From Dehalococcoidia bacterium (GTDB taxonomy: Bacteria > Chloroflexota > Dehalococcoidia > DSTF01 > JALHUB01), in contig JALHUB010000241.1 of assembly GCA_022865685.1 (NCBI GenBank), positions 1 to 18,942 of the forward strand: a DNA stretch of 18,942 bases, written 5' to 3'. Position numbers and translations under genes: made by a program. The first letter of the stretch is position 1; every line of letters begins with the position of its first letter. The notes beneath the pieces are model-generated. The model had not been told where the DNA came from, made no database searches, and saw nothing but the letters and a program-made list of their open reading frames with translations. Positions 7,206 through 14,118 of this stretch are shown piece by piece.

Positions 7206-8036
7206 ATGACGGACTACACTGACATAGTGGAATCGCTGCAAAAGGGCGCTGAAAAGCACCCCGAGCTGGCGGAGACCGCGGGCCTGTCCTGCCGTCTCCT
7301 GGAGATCGAAGCACAGGCCGACATCCCGGTGCCCACGAGGGTGCCCGGCAGCGACGAGGCGCGCGCGCTCCTGCAGCAGGGGAAGCCGCTTCTGAATCTG
7401 GACGAAATCGAGATCGACAGCGGCAAGTTGACCGAACTGGCGATGCAGATCGCCTTCGCGATTGCGGAGCAGCGACGCGAGCGCGTCAGGGAGCTTGCCG
7501 ATATCCACGCCTGGCTGCACCGGCGTCGCGACAGGATGAGGTCGCTGGCGATAGCCTATCTGAGGGGCAACGGCATTCCCGACAGCAACAGCGGCATCGA
7601 CGGCGGGCTGCTTGTCTTCGTCGTCCACACCGCGCTGCGTCCGTTCCTGCGGGCATACGCCGACGCCCTCGGCCGTTTCGTCGACGCCGGCGCCTGGTAC
7701 CGCGGCTACTGCCCCATCTGCGGCGGCGAACCTGACATGGCGGCGCTGGAGAAGAGCGGCGGACGGCGCAGGCTGCTCTGCTCACGCTGCGACGCCGAAT
7801 GGGCCTATCGCCGGCTCGGCTGCCCCTTCTGCGGCAACGACGACCCGAAGGACCTCGCCTTCTTCCCCAGCGACGACAAAGTGTACCGTCTCGCGGTCTG
7901 CGAACGCTGCCACCGCTACGTCAAGACCGTCGACCTGCGTGAGACGCCGACGGAGCGACCGCTGGCTGCGGAACGCGTCCTGACGGCGGGGATGGATGTA
8001 GCAGCCCAGAACACAGGCTATCAGGCCAGAGCCTAG
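7206..8036 (+). CDS. fdhE: Formate dehydrogenase accessory protein FdhE
   Basis: A 276-residue cytosolic FdhE-family protein. The C-terminal half carries the diagnostic rubredoxin-like Cys pairs: C169/C172 (GYCPICGGEP), C192/C195 (LLCSRCDAEW), C206/C209 (LGCPFCGN) and C232/C235 (VCERCHRY). The N-terminal half is helical. FdhE is known to bind the formate dehydrogenase catalytic subunit before Tat export and assist its maturation. Here it lies 84 nt after the NrfD gene, across a hairpin. The Shine-Dalgarno is poor (GGAAACTGAG before ATG). Its retention beside a destroyed catalytic gene is odd unless it serves another formate dehydrogenase in the same genome. It is convergent with the glycosyltransferase gene, with a 21-nt gap. 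Confidence 0.92.
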   Translation: MTDYTDIVESLQKGAEKHPELAETAGLSCRLLEIEAQADIPVPTRVPGSDEARALLQQGKPLLNLDEIEIDSGKLTELAMQIAFAIAEQRRERVRELADIHAWLHRRRDRMRSLAIAYLRGNGIPDSNSGIDGGLLVFVVHTALRPFLRAYADALGRFVDAGAWYRGYCPICGGEPDMAALEKSGGRRRLLCSRCDAEWAYRRLGCPFCGNDDPKDLAFFPSDDKVYRLAVCERCHRYVKTVDLRETPTERPLAAERVLTAGMDVAAQNTGYQARA

Positions 8037-8057
8037 TCCCCGGCTTCGTCTCCGCCT

Positions 8058-9662
8058 TCACTTCCGCTCATAGACACGGAACAAATCGTTCGCCCACGCC
8101 TGCTGATAGCGCTGGGCCAGGAGTTGCTGGAGCTCGGGATAGTCGCCGAGAAGCTCCTCCGCGGTGTTGGAATTGCCCCGGAGCCACGGCTGCCGGTCGC
8201 CGCCGGCGACAGCGATGAAATGCGGCGGGTCCGCCTTGAGATCGGTGACGAGTTCGTCGCGCCAGACCGCGGGCGCCCAGTCGGCGCTGAGGCCGGTATC
8301 ATAGACGAAGCGGCTTACCAGCGGCTGGTCCGCCCACCAGTAGATAACGGGCCAGTTGCCCCAGATGAAAAGGCTCGTGTCGCCGCCGCTGTTCGCCCTC
8401 ACGTAGTCCAGCACCTCGCGGTCGAGACTGAAGAACGGGCCCCACTGGCCCTCGTTGTCCGCCTGCGTTACCCTGCCGGTTGCGTAACCCAGGAAATGCC
8501 GGTACTGCTCGTACGGGTTCGATAGCAGGCTCGGCGTCAGCAGAACAATAAAAGCGCCTGCCAGTCCGTAGGCGGTCCATCGCTGCAAAGTGAAGCGCTG
8601 ACCGCCGCAAAACGTGATGATCTGGTCGATTGCGAAGCCGGCGAGAAACGCCAGCGGGAAGGTCATCGCCAGCCAGTGGTAGAGGTAGAACTTGCCCTGG
8701 CTCCAGACACCGATGAGCGACGCAATCGCCAGGAGCGCGACCAGCGCCGTCTCCCGTCGCCGTGAGCCCGCCAGCGCGACGAACAGGGCACCGACCGCGG
8801 GCACGACCAGGTAGAGGTTGTCGGTCACGTATTCGTGCGTCACGCGACCGGCGAAGTGAAGGTAGGACTCGCCCGGCGGCGACCAGTGGAGCGAGGTATA
8901 CGGGGCCACATGCAGTCGCTGGATGTCGATGAAGTCGCCGAGGGCGCCGCCCGCGGCCAAATAGACGGCGAAGACGGCGAGCACAGTCAGGAAACCGCCG
9001 GCGGCAATCGACAGGCGCCTCGCGGCGGGCGCGAGTCGACGCGGCTCCTCACCAAACATGACCTCGATGGCGGGCAGCGCCAGCAAGTAGAAGGCGGCGG
9101 AGAACTTGATGCTGAACGCCAACCCCAGCAGGACGCCGGAGAGGAAAACTCCAGCGTTCGCGCGGGGTCGAGAAGTCGGACGATAGAGCAGGATCGACGC
9201 GACCACCGGCAGCGCCAGGAAGCTCTCCGTCTGGCCGAGACCGTCGAAGCCGGCGTGCGTGAGGTAGGCGATGCCGTACAGGCAGCCGGCGAAAATGCCT
9301 GCCCTCTCGCCGAACAGCCGCCTGCCGAGCAGGTAGATCGCGCCCATGGCGAGAGCCGTGTTCGCGAGGTCGAGGATGCGCACGCTGACGATGTGCTGGC
9401 CGAGGGGGATGAAGGCAAGCGCGTAGACGAAATAGATGCCGGGCGATTTCACGTCCCAGAGGTCGCGATAAGGGAAACCACCCGATAGTATCGTGCGGGC
9501 GCCGAGAGCGAAGACCGTCGCGTCGGTGAACAGCGGCACGATGAGCGTGGGCAGACCGAGGAGGAGCACCAGGAGGAATGCGCCGCACACCAGGCGATAT
9601 CGCCGCAGCCAGGCCCGAAGTCGCGGCAGTGTGGCGGGTCTCACCGCCGTGGTCGTCTCCAC
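8058..9662 (-). CDS. GT39/PMT-like polytopic membrane glycosyltransferase
   Basis: A 534-residue membrane protein with about ten hydrophobic helices and a soluble C-terminal part. The first extracytoplasmic loop, after helix 1, contains FTDATVFALGARTILSGG and YRDLWDVKSPGIYF. This is typical of the ArnT/PMT_2 (glycosyltransferase 39-like, GT-C fold) group, which transfers sugars from polyprenyl-phosphate donors onto lipids or proteins outside the cytoplasm. The acidic pair usual at the loop start is TD here, with a second Asp in DLWDVK. The start is GTG at 9662-9660, with GGAGG (9668-9672) 5 nt upstream. The gene is single and divergent from a secreted repeat protein, which might be an acceptor, though nothing in the sequence proves it. 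Donor and acceptor cannot be told from sequence. Confidence 0.82.
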   Translation of the reverse strand: METTTAVRPATLPRLRAWLRRYRLVCGAFLLVLLLGLPTLIVPLFTDATVFALGARTILSGGFPYRDLWDVKSPGIYFVYALAFIPLGQHIVSVRILDLANTALAMGAIYLLGRRLFGERAGIFAGCLYGIAYLTHAGFDGLGQTESFLALPVVASILLYRPTSRPRANAGVFLSGVLLGLAFSIKFSAAFYLLALPAIEVMFGEEPRRLAPAARRLSIAAGGFLTVLAVFAVYLAAGGALGDFIDIQRLHVAPYTSLHWSPPGESYLHFAGRVTHEYVTDNLYLVVPAVGALFVALAGSRRRETALVALLAIASLIGVWSQGKFYLYHWLAMTFPLAFLAGFAIDQIITFCGGQRFTLQRWTAYGLAGAFIVLLTPSLLSNPYEQYRHFLGYATGRVTQADNEGQWGPFFSLDREVLDYVRANSGGDTSLFIWGNWPVIYWWADQPLVSRFVYDTGLSADWAPAVWRDELVTDLKADPPHFIAVAGGDRQPWLRGNSNTAEELLGDYPELQQLLAQRYQQAWANDLFRVYERK

Positions 9663-9691
9663 CCTGTCCTCCGGCGAGATCGTTTCGGCCC

Positions 9692-9721
9692 AGTATAAGC
9701 GGGAACGGACGCAGATGCCAT
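9692..9721 (-). promoter_or_regulatory. Candidate promoter for the glycosyltransferase gene
   Basis: On the complement, TATACT (9692-9697) is a good -10. ATGGCA (9716-9721) is a four-of-six -35 match at 18-nt spacing. The implied leader is about 20-25 nt. Confidence 0.35.
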
Positions 9722-9769
9722 ATTCTTTCCAGATCGTGCAACCTGCCGCCGATAAGGCGTCGCGTTCCC

Positions 9770-9798
9770 TTGACGACCGTAAGCGCCTTGAGTATCAT
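9770..9798 (+). promoter_or_regulatory. Sigma-70-type promoter for the secreted repeat protein
   Basis: TTGACG (9770-9775) and TATCAT (9793-9798) are separated by exactly 17 nt. Both hexamers are close to consensus. The expected start point near 9805 gives a leader of about 25 nt that contains a GGAGGG ribosome-binding site just ahead of the ATG at 9831. Confidence 0.6.
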
Positions 9799-9830
9799 CA
9801 CACGGACGGGTCTTGTGGTGGAGGGATGAT

Positions 9831-11351
9831 ATGCGCGCACCAGTCCTCGCCCCTGGTCGGTGCCTTCGGGGTCTCCTGCTCCTGCCGTTAGCGACAATCC
9901 TGCTTCTTCTGGGCTCCTCCTGTTACAGCCTGCACAACGAGAACTCCTGGATACGCATCCAGAACATGGGCAGCGCCAACGCGACTATCGAAATCAAGTA
10001 CCTGTCGGAGGAAGGCCAGACGGTCGCCGTCCAGACCTGTCCAACATGGGGCGTGTGCCCGTACATCGCCCCGGGCGCGGGCTGGACGTTCGCGGAGAGC
10101 CAGAACCCGGCGCTGCCGAGCGGGTTCGTCGGGTCGGCGATCATCACCAGCGACCAGCCCATCGCCGTGCTGTTGGCGAAGGACGCGGACGGCAACGGCG
10201 GTTACTACGAGACGGCGGGCGACACGGTGTCGCTCAACGCCGGCTCCGACAAGCTCTACCTGCCGCTCGTCATCAACCGCGACGGGTACTATCAAAACTG
10301 GGACTCGCGCTTCGCCGTCCAGAACATGGGCAGCACGACCGCCTGCGCCACGCTGGTCTACACCAGTAACGCCACCGACGCCGAGGTGCACCGCGACCCG
10401 GCGCCCGGCGCAACTCCGCAGCCGAACTGCCCCAAGGGCGGCGTCGCCATCGCGCCCGGCGGCACGCTCTTCCGCTCCTTCCTGACGATGGGCGTCGGGC
10501 CGTACTTCACGGGCTCCGTGCGCGTCGATCTCGTCCAGAACGGGCAAGGAACGCCGCCGTCGCAGCAGTACATCGTCGCGACGACGGACATCTTCAGCAG
10601 CAACTCGCGCCACTTCTCCGGCTATAGCGGGCTGACGAGCGCCGACATGGGCACGTCACTGGTCCTGCCGCTCATAGAGCGGACGGCAGGCGGCGAGTGG
10701 AGCACGGACTTCGAGATCATGAACGCCGACCCCGCCAAGCCGGCGAACGTCAGCATCAGGATCGACGGCTGGGACGGCAACAACCAGTTCGTTTCGAAGA
10801 CGACCACGTTCCCCGTGCGGTCGTCGCGGCAGTGCTTCCAGGACAGCGATTGGGCGAACTGCCTGACGCCAGGTGACACGCTGCCGCAGAACTTCCACGA
10901 CGGCACGGCTTGGGTGACCTCGGACCAGCCGGTCGGCGTCATCGTGTCACGCGGGTCGAACCGGGGCGATACCTATGTCAGCTATCGCGGGCTGAGGGTC
11001 GACAGCGCCGGGCAGCAGGTGTACCTGCCGCTGGTCAACAAGAACTCGGCGACGGGAGGCAGCCGCACCGGTTGGAGCTCCTGGGTGCGCGTCATGGTAG
11101 CCGACGGCGGGCCGGCGAACCTGCGGATCCGCTACATCGACCCGTCCCTGCCCGGCGGCGAGGTCTCCTACAGCACGTCGATGTACCGCACGAACACGTT
11201 CATCACGCCGTGGGAGCAGGGCCTGCCGGACGGCTTCGTGGGCTCGATGGTCATCGAGTCGGACCGGCCGATTGTCGCGCTGGGAAACGTCACCGCCGGC
11301 CCCTTCCCGGGTGATTCGGACCTTATGTACGAGGGCGTCGTCGCTCAGTAG
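9831..11351 (+). CDS. Secreted protein with four beta-rich internal repeats, function unknown
   Basis: A 506-residue exported protein. I chose ATG 9831, preceded by GGAGGG; a TTG at 9813 would add six residues. The N-terminus is a signal sequence (hydrophobic L15-L27). Cys31 in LGSSC is lipobox-like, but the residue at -3 is Gly, so lipidation is doubtful. The rest is about four repeats of ~110-130 residues. Each starts with a strand motif (WIRIQNMGSANATIEIKY; RFAVQNMGSTTACATLVY; DFEIMNADPAKPANVSIRI; WVRVMVADGGPANLRIRY) and ends with a strand such as GFVGSAIITSDQPIAVL, AWVTSDQPVGVIV or GFVGSMVIESDRPIVAL. The composition (Gly, Ser, Thr, Asn, Asp) fits an extracellular beta-sandwich. No catalytic motif or C-terminal anchor is visible. 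It may be a surface or adhesive protein. The divergent glycosyltransferase could modify it. Confidence 0.85.
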   Translation: MRAPVLAPGRCLRGLLLLPLATILLLLGSSCYSLHNENSWIRIQNMGSANATIEIKYLSEEGQTVAVQTCPTWGVCPYIAPGAGWTFAESQNPALPSGFVGSAIITSDQPIAVLLAKDADGNGGYYETAGDTVSLNAGSDKLYLPLVINRDGYYQNWDSRFAVQNMGSTTACATLVYTSNATDAEVHRDPAPGATPQPNCPKGGVAIAPGGTLFRSFLTMGVGPYFTGSVRVDLVQNGQGTPPSQQYIVATTDIFSSNSRHFSGYSGLTSADMGTSLVLPLIERTAGGEWSTDFEIMNADPAKPANVSIRIDGWDGNNQFVSKTTTFPVRSSRQCFQDSDWANCLTPGDTLPQNFHDGTAWVTSDQPVGVIVSRGSNRGDTYVSYRGLRVDSAGQQVYLPLVNKNSATGGSRTGWSSWVRVMVADGGPANLRIRYIDPSLPGGEVSYSTSMYRTNTFITPWEQGLPDGFVGSMVIESDRPIVALGNVTAGPFPGDSDLMYEGVVAQ

Positions 11352-11519
11352 ACGGCGTCGATGCGTAGCCCCCGCCGAGTCGCGTCGGACCGTGGCGAGG
11401 CGGTCGCTCGAGGCCTCCCGACGGTCTCCATTGGCGGCTTCGTCTATTAGCACCGAGGATCGGAGCCGAGCCCGGGAGCCCCCCGCGAAAAGCACGTGGT
11501 CGGGTTGCGAGCAATGCGA
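11352..11519 (+). other. Non-coding stretch after the secreted repeat protein
   Basis: Nothing gene-like is visible here. The short frames on both strands are Arg/Pro-rich shadows without ribosome-binding sites. The stretch leads into the first copy of a dispersed repeat. Confidence 0.5.
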
Positions 11520-11628
11520 AAGGCTGGACGAAATGCCCGGCCTTCGTTGATCTACGTACGCGTTGGAGCGGGGGACGGGATTCGAACCCTCCGGAGGCGA
11601 GCAGGCCCGCGACATCCTGCTTGGAAGG
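11520..11628 (-). repeat. Dispersed repeat, copy 1: hairpin plus tRNA-3'-end-like segment
   Basis: This matches 12780-12887 in the same orientation. It starts with an imperfect hairpin (11520-11529 with 11535-11544, loop GAAAT). After a variable 25-30 nt comes a highly conserved block (11573-11628, core TCGAACCCTCCGGAGGCG). Read on the complement, this block has a T-arm-like GGGTTCGAATCCC, a 3' end ...CCCCCGCTCCA resembling an acceptor end with CCA, and a perfect anticodon-arm-like stem-loop ATCCT-TCCAAGC-AGGAT (11615-11631). There is no D-arm or matching 5' acceptor strand, so it is not a tRNA gene. Confidence 0.7.
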
Positions 11629-11710
11629 ATTATGTCCGCCGTAGATACTATCTCGTCGTTCGTAAGGACGCCGTTCGACACCATGCCCCTTCGGACCCTC
11701 CCGACGAGAA

Positions 11711-11719
11711 TGCTATAAT
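11711..11719 (+). promoter_or_regulatory. Extended -10 promoter element upstream of the tandem-repeat region
   Basis: TGCTATAAT is a perfect TGn-TATAAT extended -10 at 11711-11719; such elements work with a poor -35, and none is obvious here. Transcription would start near 11726 and run into the 18-bp tandem repeat, then possibly into the dodecin gene. It is one of the best promoter-like sequences in the window. Confidence 0.5.
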
Positions 11720-11807
11720 ACGTGCCGTGATTGTGGTCGCTAGTCGCGGGCGGCTTTGACTGTCGTCTAGGCGCCTCAAGTAAGGAGTTGGGACCATCAA
11801 GGGAGCG

Positions 11808-12293
11808 GTGAGCGCGAGACAGCCCTGTGCCAGCACAGCAGACCTTGCACGGGAGACAGACCGATCCGTTCCGCCTGCCCCCGCATTGACTCGACCACTC
11901 CCGCCACTGGCTCAGCGACCGCCGACTCCGGCACCACCGACTCAGCCGCCACCACCGACTCAGCCGCCACCACCGACTCAGCCGCCACCAGCAACGCAGC
12001 CGCCACCAGCAACGCAGCCGCCACCAGCAACGCAGCCGCCACCGCCGACTCAGCCACCACCACCAACTTATGCTCTGCTGCATATCTCAGACTGGACGGG
12101 AAGTCGATCTGCCGGAGCCGGACGAGGAGGACCTGCCTGTCCCGAGGAAGATCATGGAGCGAGCGGAGCAGGTTTGCGCGTGGGCACACCACGTCCCCAT
12201 GATGCAGTTGCCCCAGCGCTGCGGCGAGTGTACCATCCTCATGATGCAGTTGCTCCAGCGCTGCGGCGCGCGTACGATTGCGAACCTGAGTAG
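11808..12293 (+). CDS. Doubtful tandem-repeat ORF (Pro/Thr/Gln-rich), possibly a frameshifted gene
   Basis: A GTG at 11808 with AAGGGAG just upstream opens 161 codons. They encode a Pro-rich tract (PPPTQP repeats) followed by a Gly/Arg/Ala-rich tail. The downstream part is better coding material in another frame: 12070 to ~12290 gives REVDLPEPDEEDLPVPRKI.. and a Cys/Met-rich end, with clearly higher GC at third codon positions. That suggests a frameshift near 12070-12110 or a decayed gene. Eleven bases before the GTG, an ATC (11797) follows AAGGAG and would have been a natural ATG. Because the 18-bp unit is a multiple of three, five of six frames stay open through the tract, so frame length alone proves nothing. 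Minus-strand alternatives (Ala/Val/Glu-rich 11797-12300, or Trp/Arg-rich) are also open. The coding status is unresolved. Confidence 0.25.
   Translation: MSARQPCASTADLARETDRSVPPAPALTRPLPPLAQRPPTPAPPTQPPPPTQPPPPTQPPPATQPPPATQPPPATQPPPPTQPPPPTYALLHISDWTGSRSAGAGRGGPACPEEDHGASGAGLRVGTPRPHDAVAPALRRVYHPHDAVAPALRRAYDCEPE
11927..12070 (+). repeat. 18-bp tandem repeat, eight copies
   Basis: Eight head-to-tail 18-bp units, e.g. GCCGCCACCACCGACTCA at 11945-11962 and 11963-11980. A variant, GCCGCCACCAGCAACGCA, occurs three times at 11981-12034. The outer units (11927-11944, 12035-12052, 12053-12070) are diverged. A 15-bp relative lies at 11915-11929. Depending on frame it encodes PPPTQP, AATTDS/AATSNA or HRLSRH. 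Blocks of identical variants next to each other point to slippage or unequal recombination. Confidence 0.9.
12199..12282 (+). repeat. 42-bp tandem duplication
   Basis: Two adjacent 42-bp units (12199-12240, 12241-12282). The first 28 bp differ at one position, while the last 14 bp have drifted to about half identity. In the frame with coding-like codon use they encode MMQLPQRCGECTIL and MMQLLQRCGARTIA. The uneven divergence suggests an older duplication with constraint or conversion on the first part. Confidence 0.85.
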
Positions 12294-12313
12294 AGCGCAC
12301 GGAGGTGTCGGCT

Positions 12314-12526
12314 ATGGCGGAGAGTGTCTACAAGATCATAGAACTCGTGGGAACCAGCACGGAGTCGTGGGAAGCGGCAGCCCGCGGTGCGGTCGAGCGG
12401 GCCAGCAGCACGCTGCGCGATCTACGGATCGCGGAGGTCGAGAAGTTGGACATGACCGTCGACAAGAACAAGGTGGTCCTTTACCGCGCGAAGATAAAGC
12501 TCTCGTTCAAGTACGAGGAAGGCTAG
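12314..12526 (+). CDS. Dodecin family protein
   Basis: A 70-residue dodecin: VYKIIELVGTSTESWEAA, AVERASSTLRDLR and KVVLYRAKIKLSFKYEE follow the beta-alpha-beta-beta fold of the family over its full length. Dodecins form hollow dodecamers that bind flavins (and in some cases CoA), thought to buffer or store them. The start is ATG 12314 with GGAGG 8-9 nt upstream; a GTG at 12305 would add three residues and overlap that site. The Trp that stacks on flavin in halophile and actinobacterial dodecins (LDWFEV-type) is replaced by Ile39 (LRIAEV), so classical paired-flavin stacking may be absent. It lies downstream of the tandem-repeat ORF and may share its promoter. Confidence 0.93.
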   Translation: MAESVYKIIELVGTSTESWEAAARGAVERASSTLRDLRIAEVEKLDMTVDKNKVVLYRAKIKLSFKYEEG

Positions 12527-12776
12527 CGCCTCCGCCGGTGACGGCTGAACATCGCCGAATAATCTCGACCGGCGCGCCCCGAACGCAGTACATCGGCTAG
12601 TCTTCAGGCATGAGGCGGGTCGATTCTTCTTGGTGGCGGGGGGGGTCGAACGTGAGCGCAGGTGAGGCAAAGCTGCGCGGGCGGATCGCCTGTGGGGTGG
12701 CGAAACGTCATCCGTACCTGGCGGAGCGAGATTGAGGGCACCTGTCTGCAAAGCAGATGGTCATTGCGTTGGCGCA
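12527..12776 (+). other. Gene-free stretch after dodecin
   Basis: No convincing gene. It contains a run of eight G at 12638-12645 and a small hairpin TCTGC-AAA-GCAGA (12745-12757). On the complement this hairpin resembles a tRNA anticodon arm (CTTTGCA), and it lies near a sequence ending CTCCGCCA. The resemblance is too incomplete to call a tRNA. Confidence 0.45.
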
Positions 12777-12807
12777 AGGAAGGCTGGGCGAAATGCCCAG
12801 CCTTCCT
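12777..12807. terminator. Perfect 13-bp hairpin between convergent genes
   Basis: AGGAAGGCTGGGC (12777-12789) pairs perfectly with GCCCAGCCTTCCT (12795-12807) around a GAAAT loop. It sits between dodecin (plus) and the acyl-CoA dehydrogenase operon (minus), so it could end transcription from both sides. Neither side has a strong U-tract (CTATGT on plus; TGCGCC on minus), so it may also be an RNA-processing or stability element. It is the first part of repeat copy 2. Confidence 0.5.
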
Positions 12808-12887
12808 CTATGTATATATGTTCTGCAGCGGGAAATGGGACTCGAACCCTCCGGAGGCGGCAGGCCCGCGACGTCCTGCTTGGAAGG
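12780..12887 (-). repeat. Dispersed repeat, copy 2: hairpin plus tRNA-3'-end-like segment
   Basis: Same order and orientation as copy 1 at 11520-11628. The segment from 12842 to 12887 differs from copy 1 by a few substitutions and one 1-nt indel. The hairpin here is perfect, while the anticodon-arm-like stem is broken at its two outer pairs. Weak similarity continues to about 12908, right up to the stop of the acyl-CoA dehydrogenase gene (12910). Confidence 0.7.
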
Positions 12888-12909
12888 GGCCGGGTACGCG
12901 GCGTCTTAC

Positions 12910-14112
12910 CTAGCCGCGCGGCAGGTCAAGCCCTCGCCGAGCGATGATGTCCCGCTGTACCTCGGAGGTCCCCGCCCCGATCGTGTCCTGCACAACTGAT
13001 AGATAGTTGTGGCTGACCATCCCCGCTAGAACGGTGCGCGCCGAATCCCCCATCAGACCCCCGTGCAGGCCCAGTATCTCCATTGCCACCTGGTACAGCC
13101 GTTGGGCGAGTTCCGTGTTGAACAGCTTCACCATGGCCGACTCGTAAGACAAAGCCTGGCCCGTGCCGCGCAGCCACGCCGCTCGATACGTGAGCAACCG
13201 CGCCACCTGAAAGTCGGTCGCCAACTGTGCCAGCTTCTGACGCAGCAGCGGTTGCTGGCTGAGGGGCTGGCCGTCTCGCTGGACCCGCTTCGCGTATTCC
13301 AGGAGGGACTCGAATACGCGAAATTGGCTGCGGCAGTGATAGAGGGCCAGGCGCTCGGAGCTAAGGGCGGCGGTGACGATATGCCAGCCCTCGTTCTTCA
13401 TCCCCACCAGGCCCCGACGAGACACCAGCACATCCTCCAGCACGACCTCGTTGAACCAGCCGAGGTTCATCAGGTTAAGAAGGGGCCGCACCGATATCCC
13501 GGGCGCATCCATCGGCACGATGAACAGCGAAAGGCCCTTGTGCTTGGCGACGCCAGGGTCGGTAGTGGCCAGCAGCCAGCAGTAGTGAGAGATGTCGGCG
13601 CCGCTGGTGTAGACCTTGCTACCGTTGATGACATAGTCGTCCCCCTCCACAACAGCGCGCGTCGTGAGAGACGCCAGATCGGAGCCGGCCTCGGGCTCGG
13701 TGTAGCCGAGGCAGAAGTCTATCTCGCCACGGGCTAGCCTCGGCAAGAACTCCCGTTTCAGGTCCTCGCTGCCGAGAGCGATCAGTGTGGGGGCGACGAT
13801 GGTCCTGCCGATGCTCTCACTACCCGGGATATTGCGATACGCCAGCTCCTCATCGACGATTGTCTGATACACAAGGGGCTTGCCGCCGCCGCCGTACTCC
13901 GTCGGCCAGCTAAGGGATAGCCAGCCCTTTGCCCCCAGCTTGCGCTCCGCCTCCGCAGACGGCATATAACCCGGCGCCAGGGGGCCGGGCACGGGCATCT
14001 TCTCGCCGCCGGGCAGGCTGCCCAGGCAGCGCTCGCGCGGCCACTCGCGGTCGAGGAACTCCTGCACCTCGCTCCTGAAAGCCTCTTCCTCGGGAGAGAA
14101 TCTGAAGTCCAC
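12910..14112 (-). CDS. Acyl-CoA dehydrogenase
   Basis: A 400-residue FAD enzyme catalysing alpha,beta-dehydrogenation of an acyl-CoA. It is full length: N-terminal domain DFRFSPEEEAFRSEV, middle domain LGYTEPEAGSDLASL (~135-149) with VINGSKVYTSGA, and C-terminal helical domain ending IGAGTSEVQRDIIARRGL. The MCAD catalytic Glu position (YEGTSQIQ) is Ala380 here (GAGTSE). A Glu at the isovaleryl-CoA/long-chain position is present: Glu253 in SSERLALY. So it probably uses the latter base, as branched or bulky-substrate enzymes do. The start is GTG at 14112, with GGAGG inside the end of the upstream gene. It follows the DUF35 gene after 6 nt and is the last gene of a three-gene operon. The substrate is unknown; a branched, alicyclic or steroid-side-chain acyl-CoA is possible. 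Confidence 0.93.
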   Translation of the reverse strand: MDFRFSPEEEAFRSEVQEFLDREWPRERCLGSLPGGEKMPVPGPLAPGYMPSAEAERKLGAKGWLSLSWPTEYGGGGKPLVYQTIVDEELAYRNIPGSESIGRTIVAPTLIALGSEDLKREFLPRLARGEIDFCLGYTEPEAGSDLASLTTRAVVEGDDYVINGSKVYTSGADISHYCWLLATTDPGVAKHKGLSLFIVPMDAPGISVRPLLNLMNLGWFNEVVLEDVLVSRRGLVGMKNEGWHIVTAALSSERLALYHCRSQFRVFESLLEYAKRVQRDGQPLSQQPLLRQKLAQLATDFQVARLLTYRAAWLRGTGQALSYESAMVKLFNTELAQRLYQVAMEILGLHGGLMGDSARTVLAGMVSHNYLSVVQDTIGAGTSEVQRDIIARRGLDLPRG

Positions 14113-14118
14113 TCGCTG

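Noticed and set aside
6729..7628. 299-codon minus-strand frame across the NrfD/fdhE junction
   Set aside because: Antisense to two recognised genes, with composition typical of a GC-rich shadow.
11560..11635. tRNA gene on the minus strand
   Set aside because: A T-arm-like sequence and an anticodon-arm-like stem are present, but the T-stem has a mismatch, position 33 of the loop is C rather than U, and no D-arm or 5' acceptor strand exists within 90 nt. It is described as a repeat instead.
11927..12070. CRISPR array
   Set aside because: The 18-bp units are directly adjacent with no spacers and no cas genes nearby, so it is a simple tandem repeat.
10947..12083. 378-codon minus-strand frame with WWRLR repeats
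   Set aside because: It is antisense to the well-supported secreted protein gene and its Trp/Arg repeats are the shadow of the 18-bp tandem repeat.
12630..12760. Further tRNA-like fragments on the minus strand (ends CCACCA and CTCCGCCA, anticodon-like CTTTGCA)
   Set aside because: Each resembles only one part of a tRNA and the parts are at wrong distances. This could be chance in GC-rich DNA.
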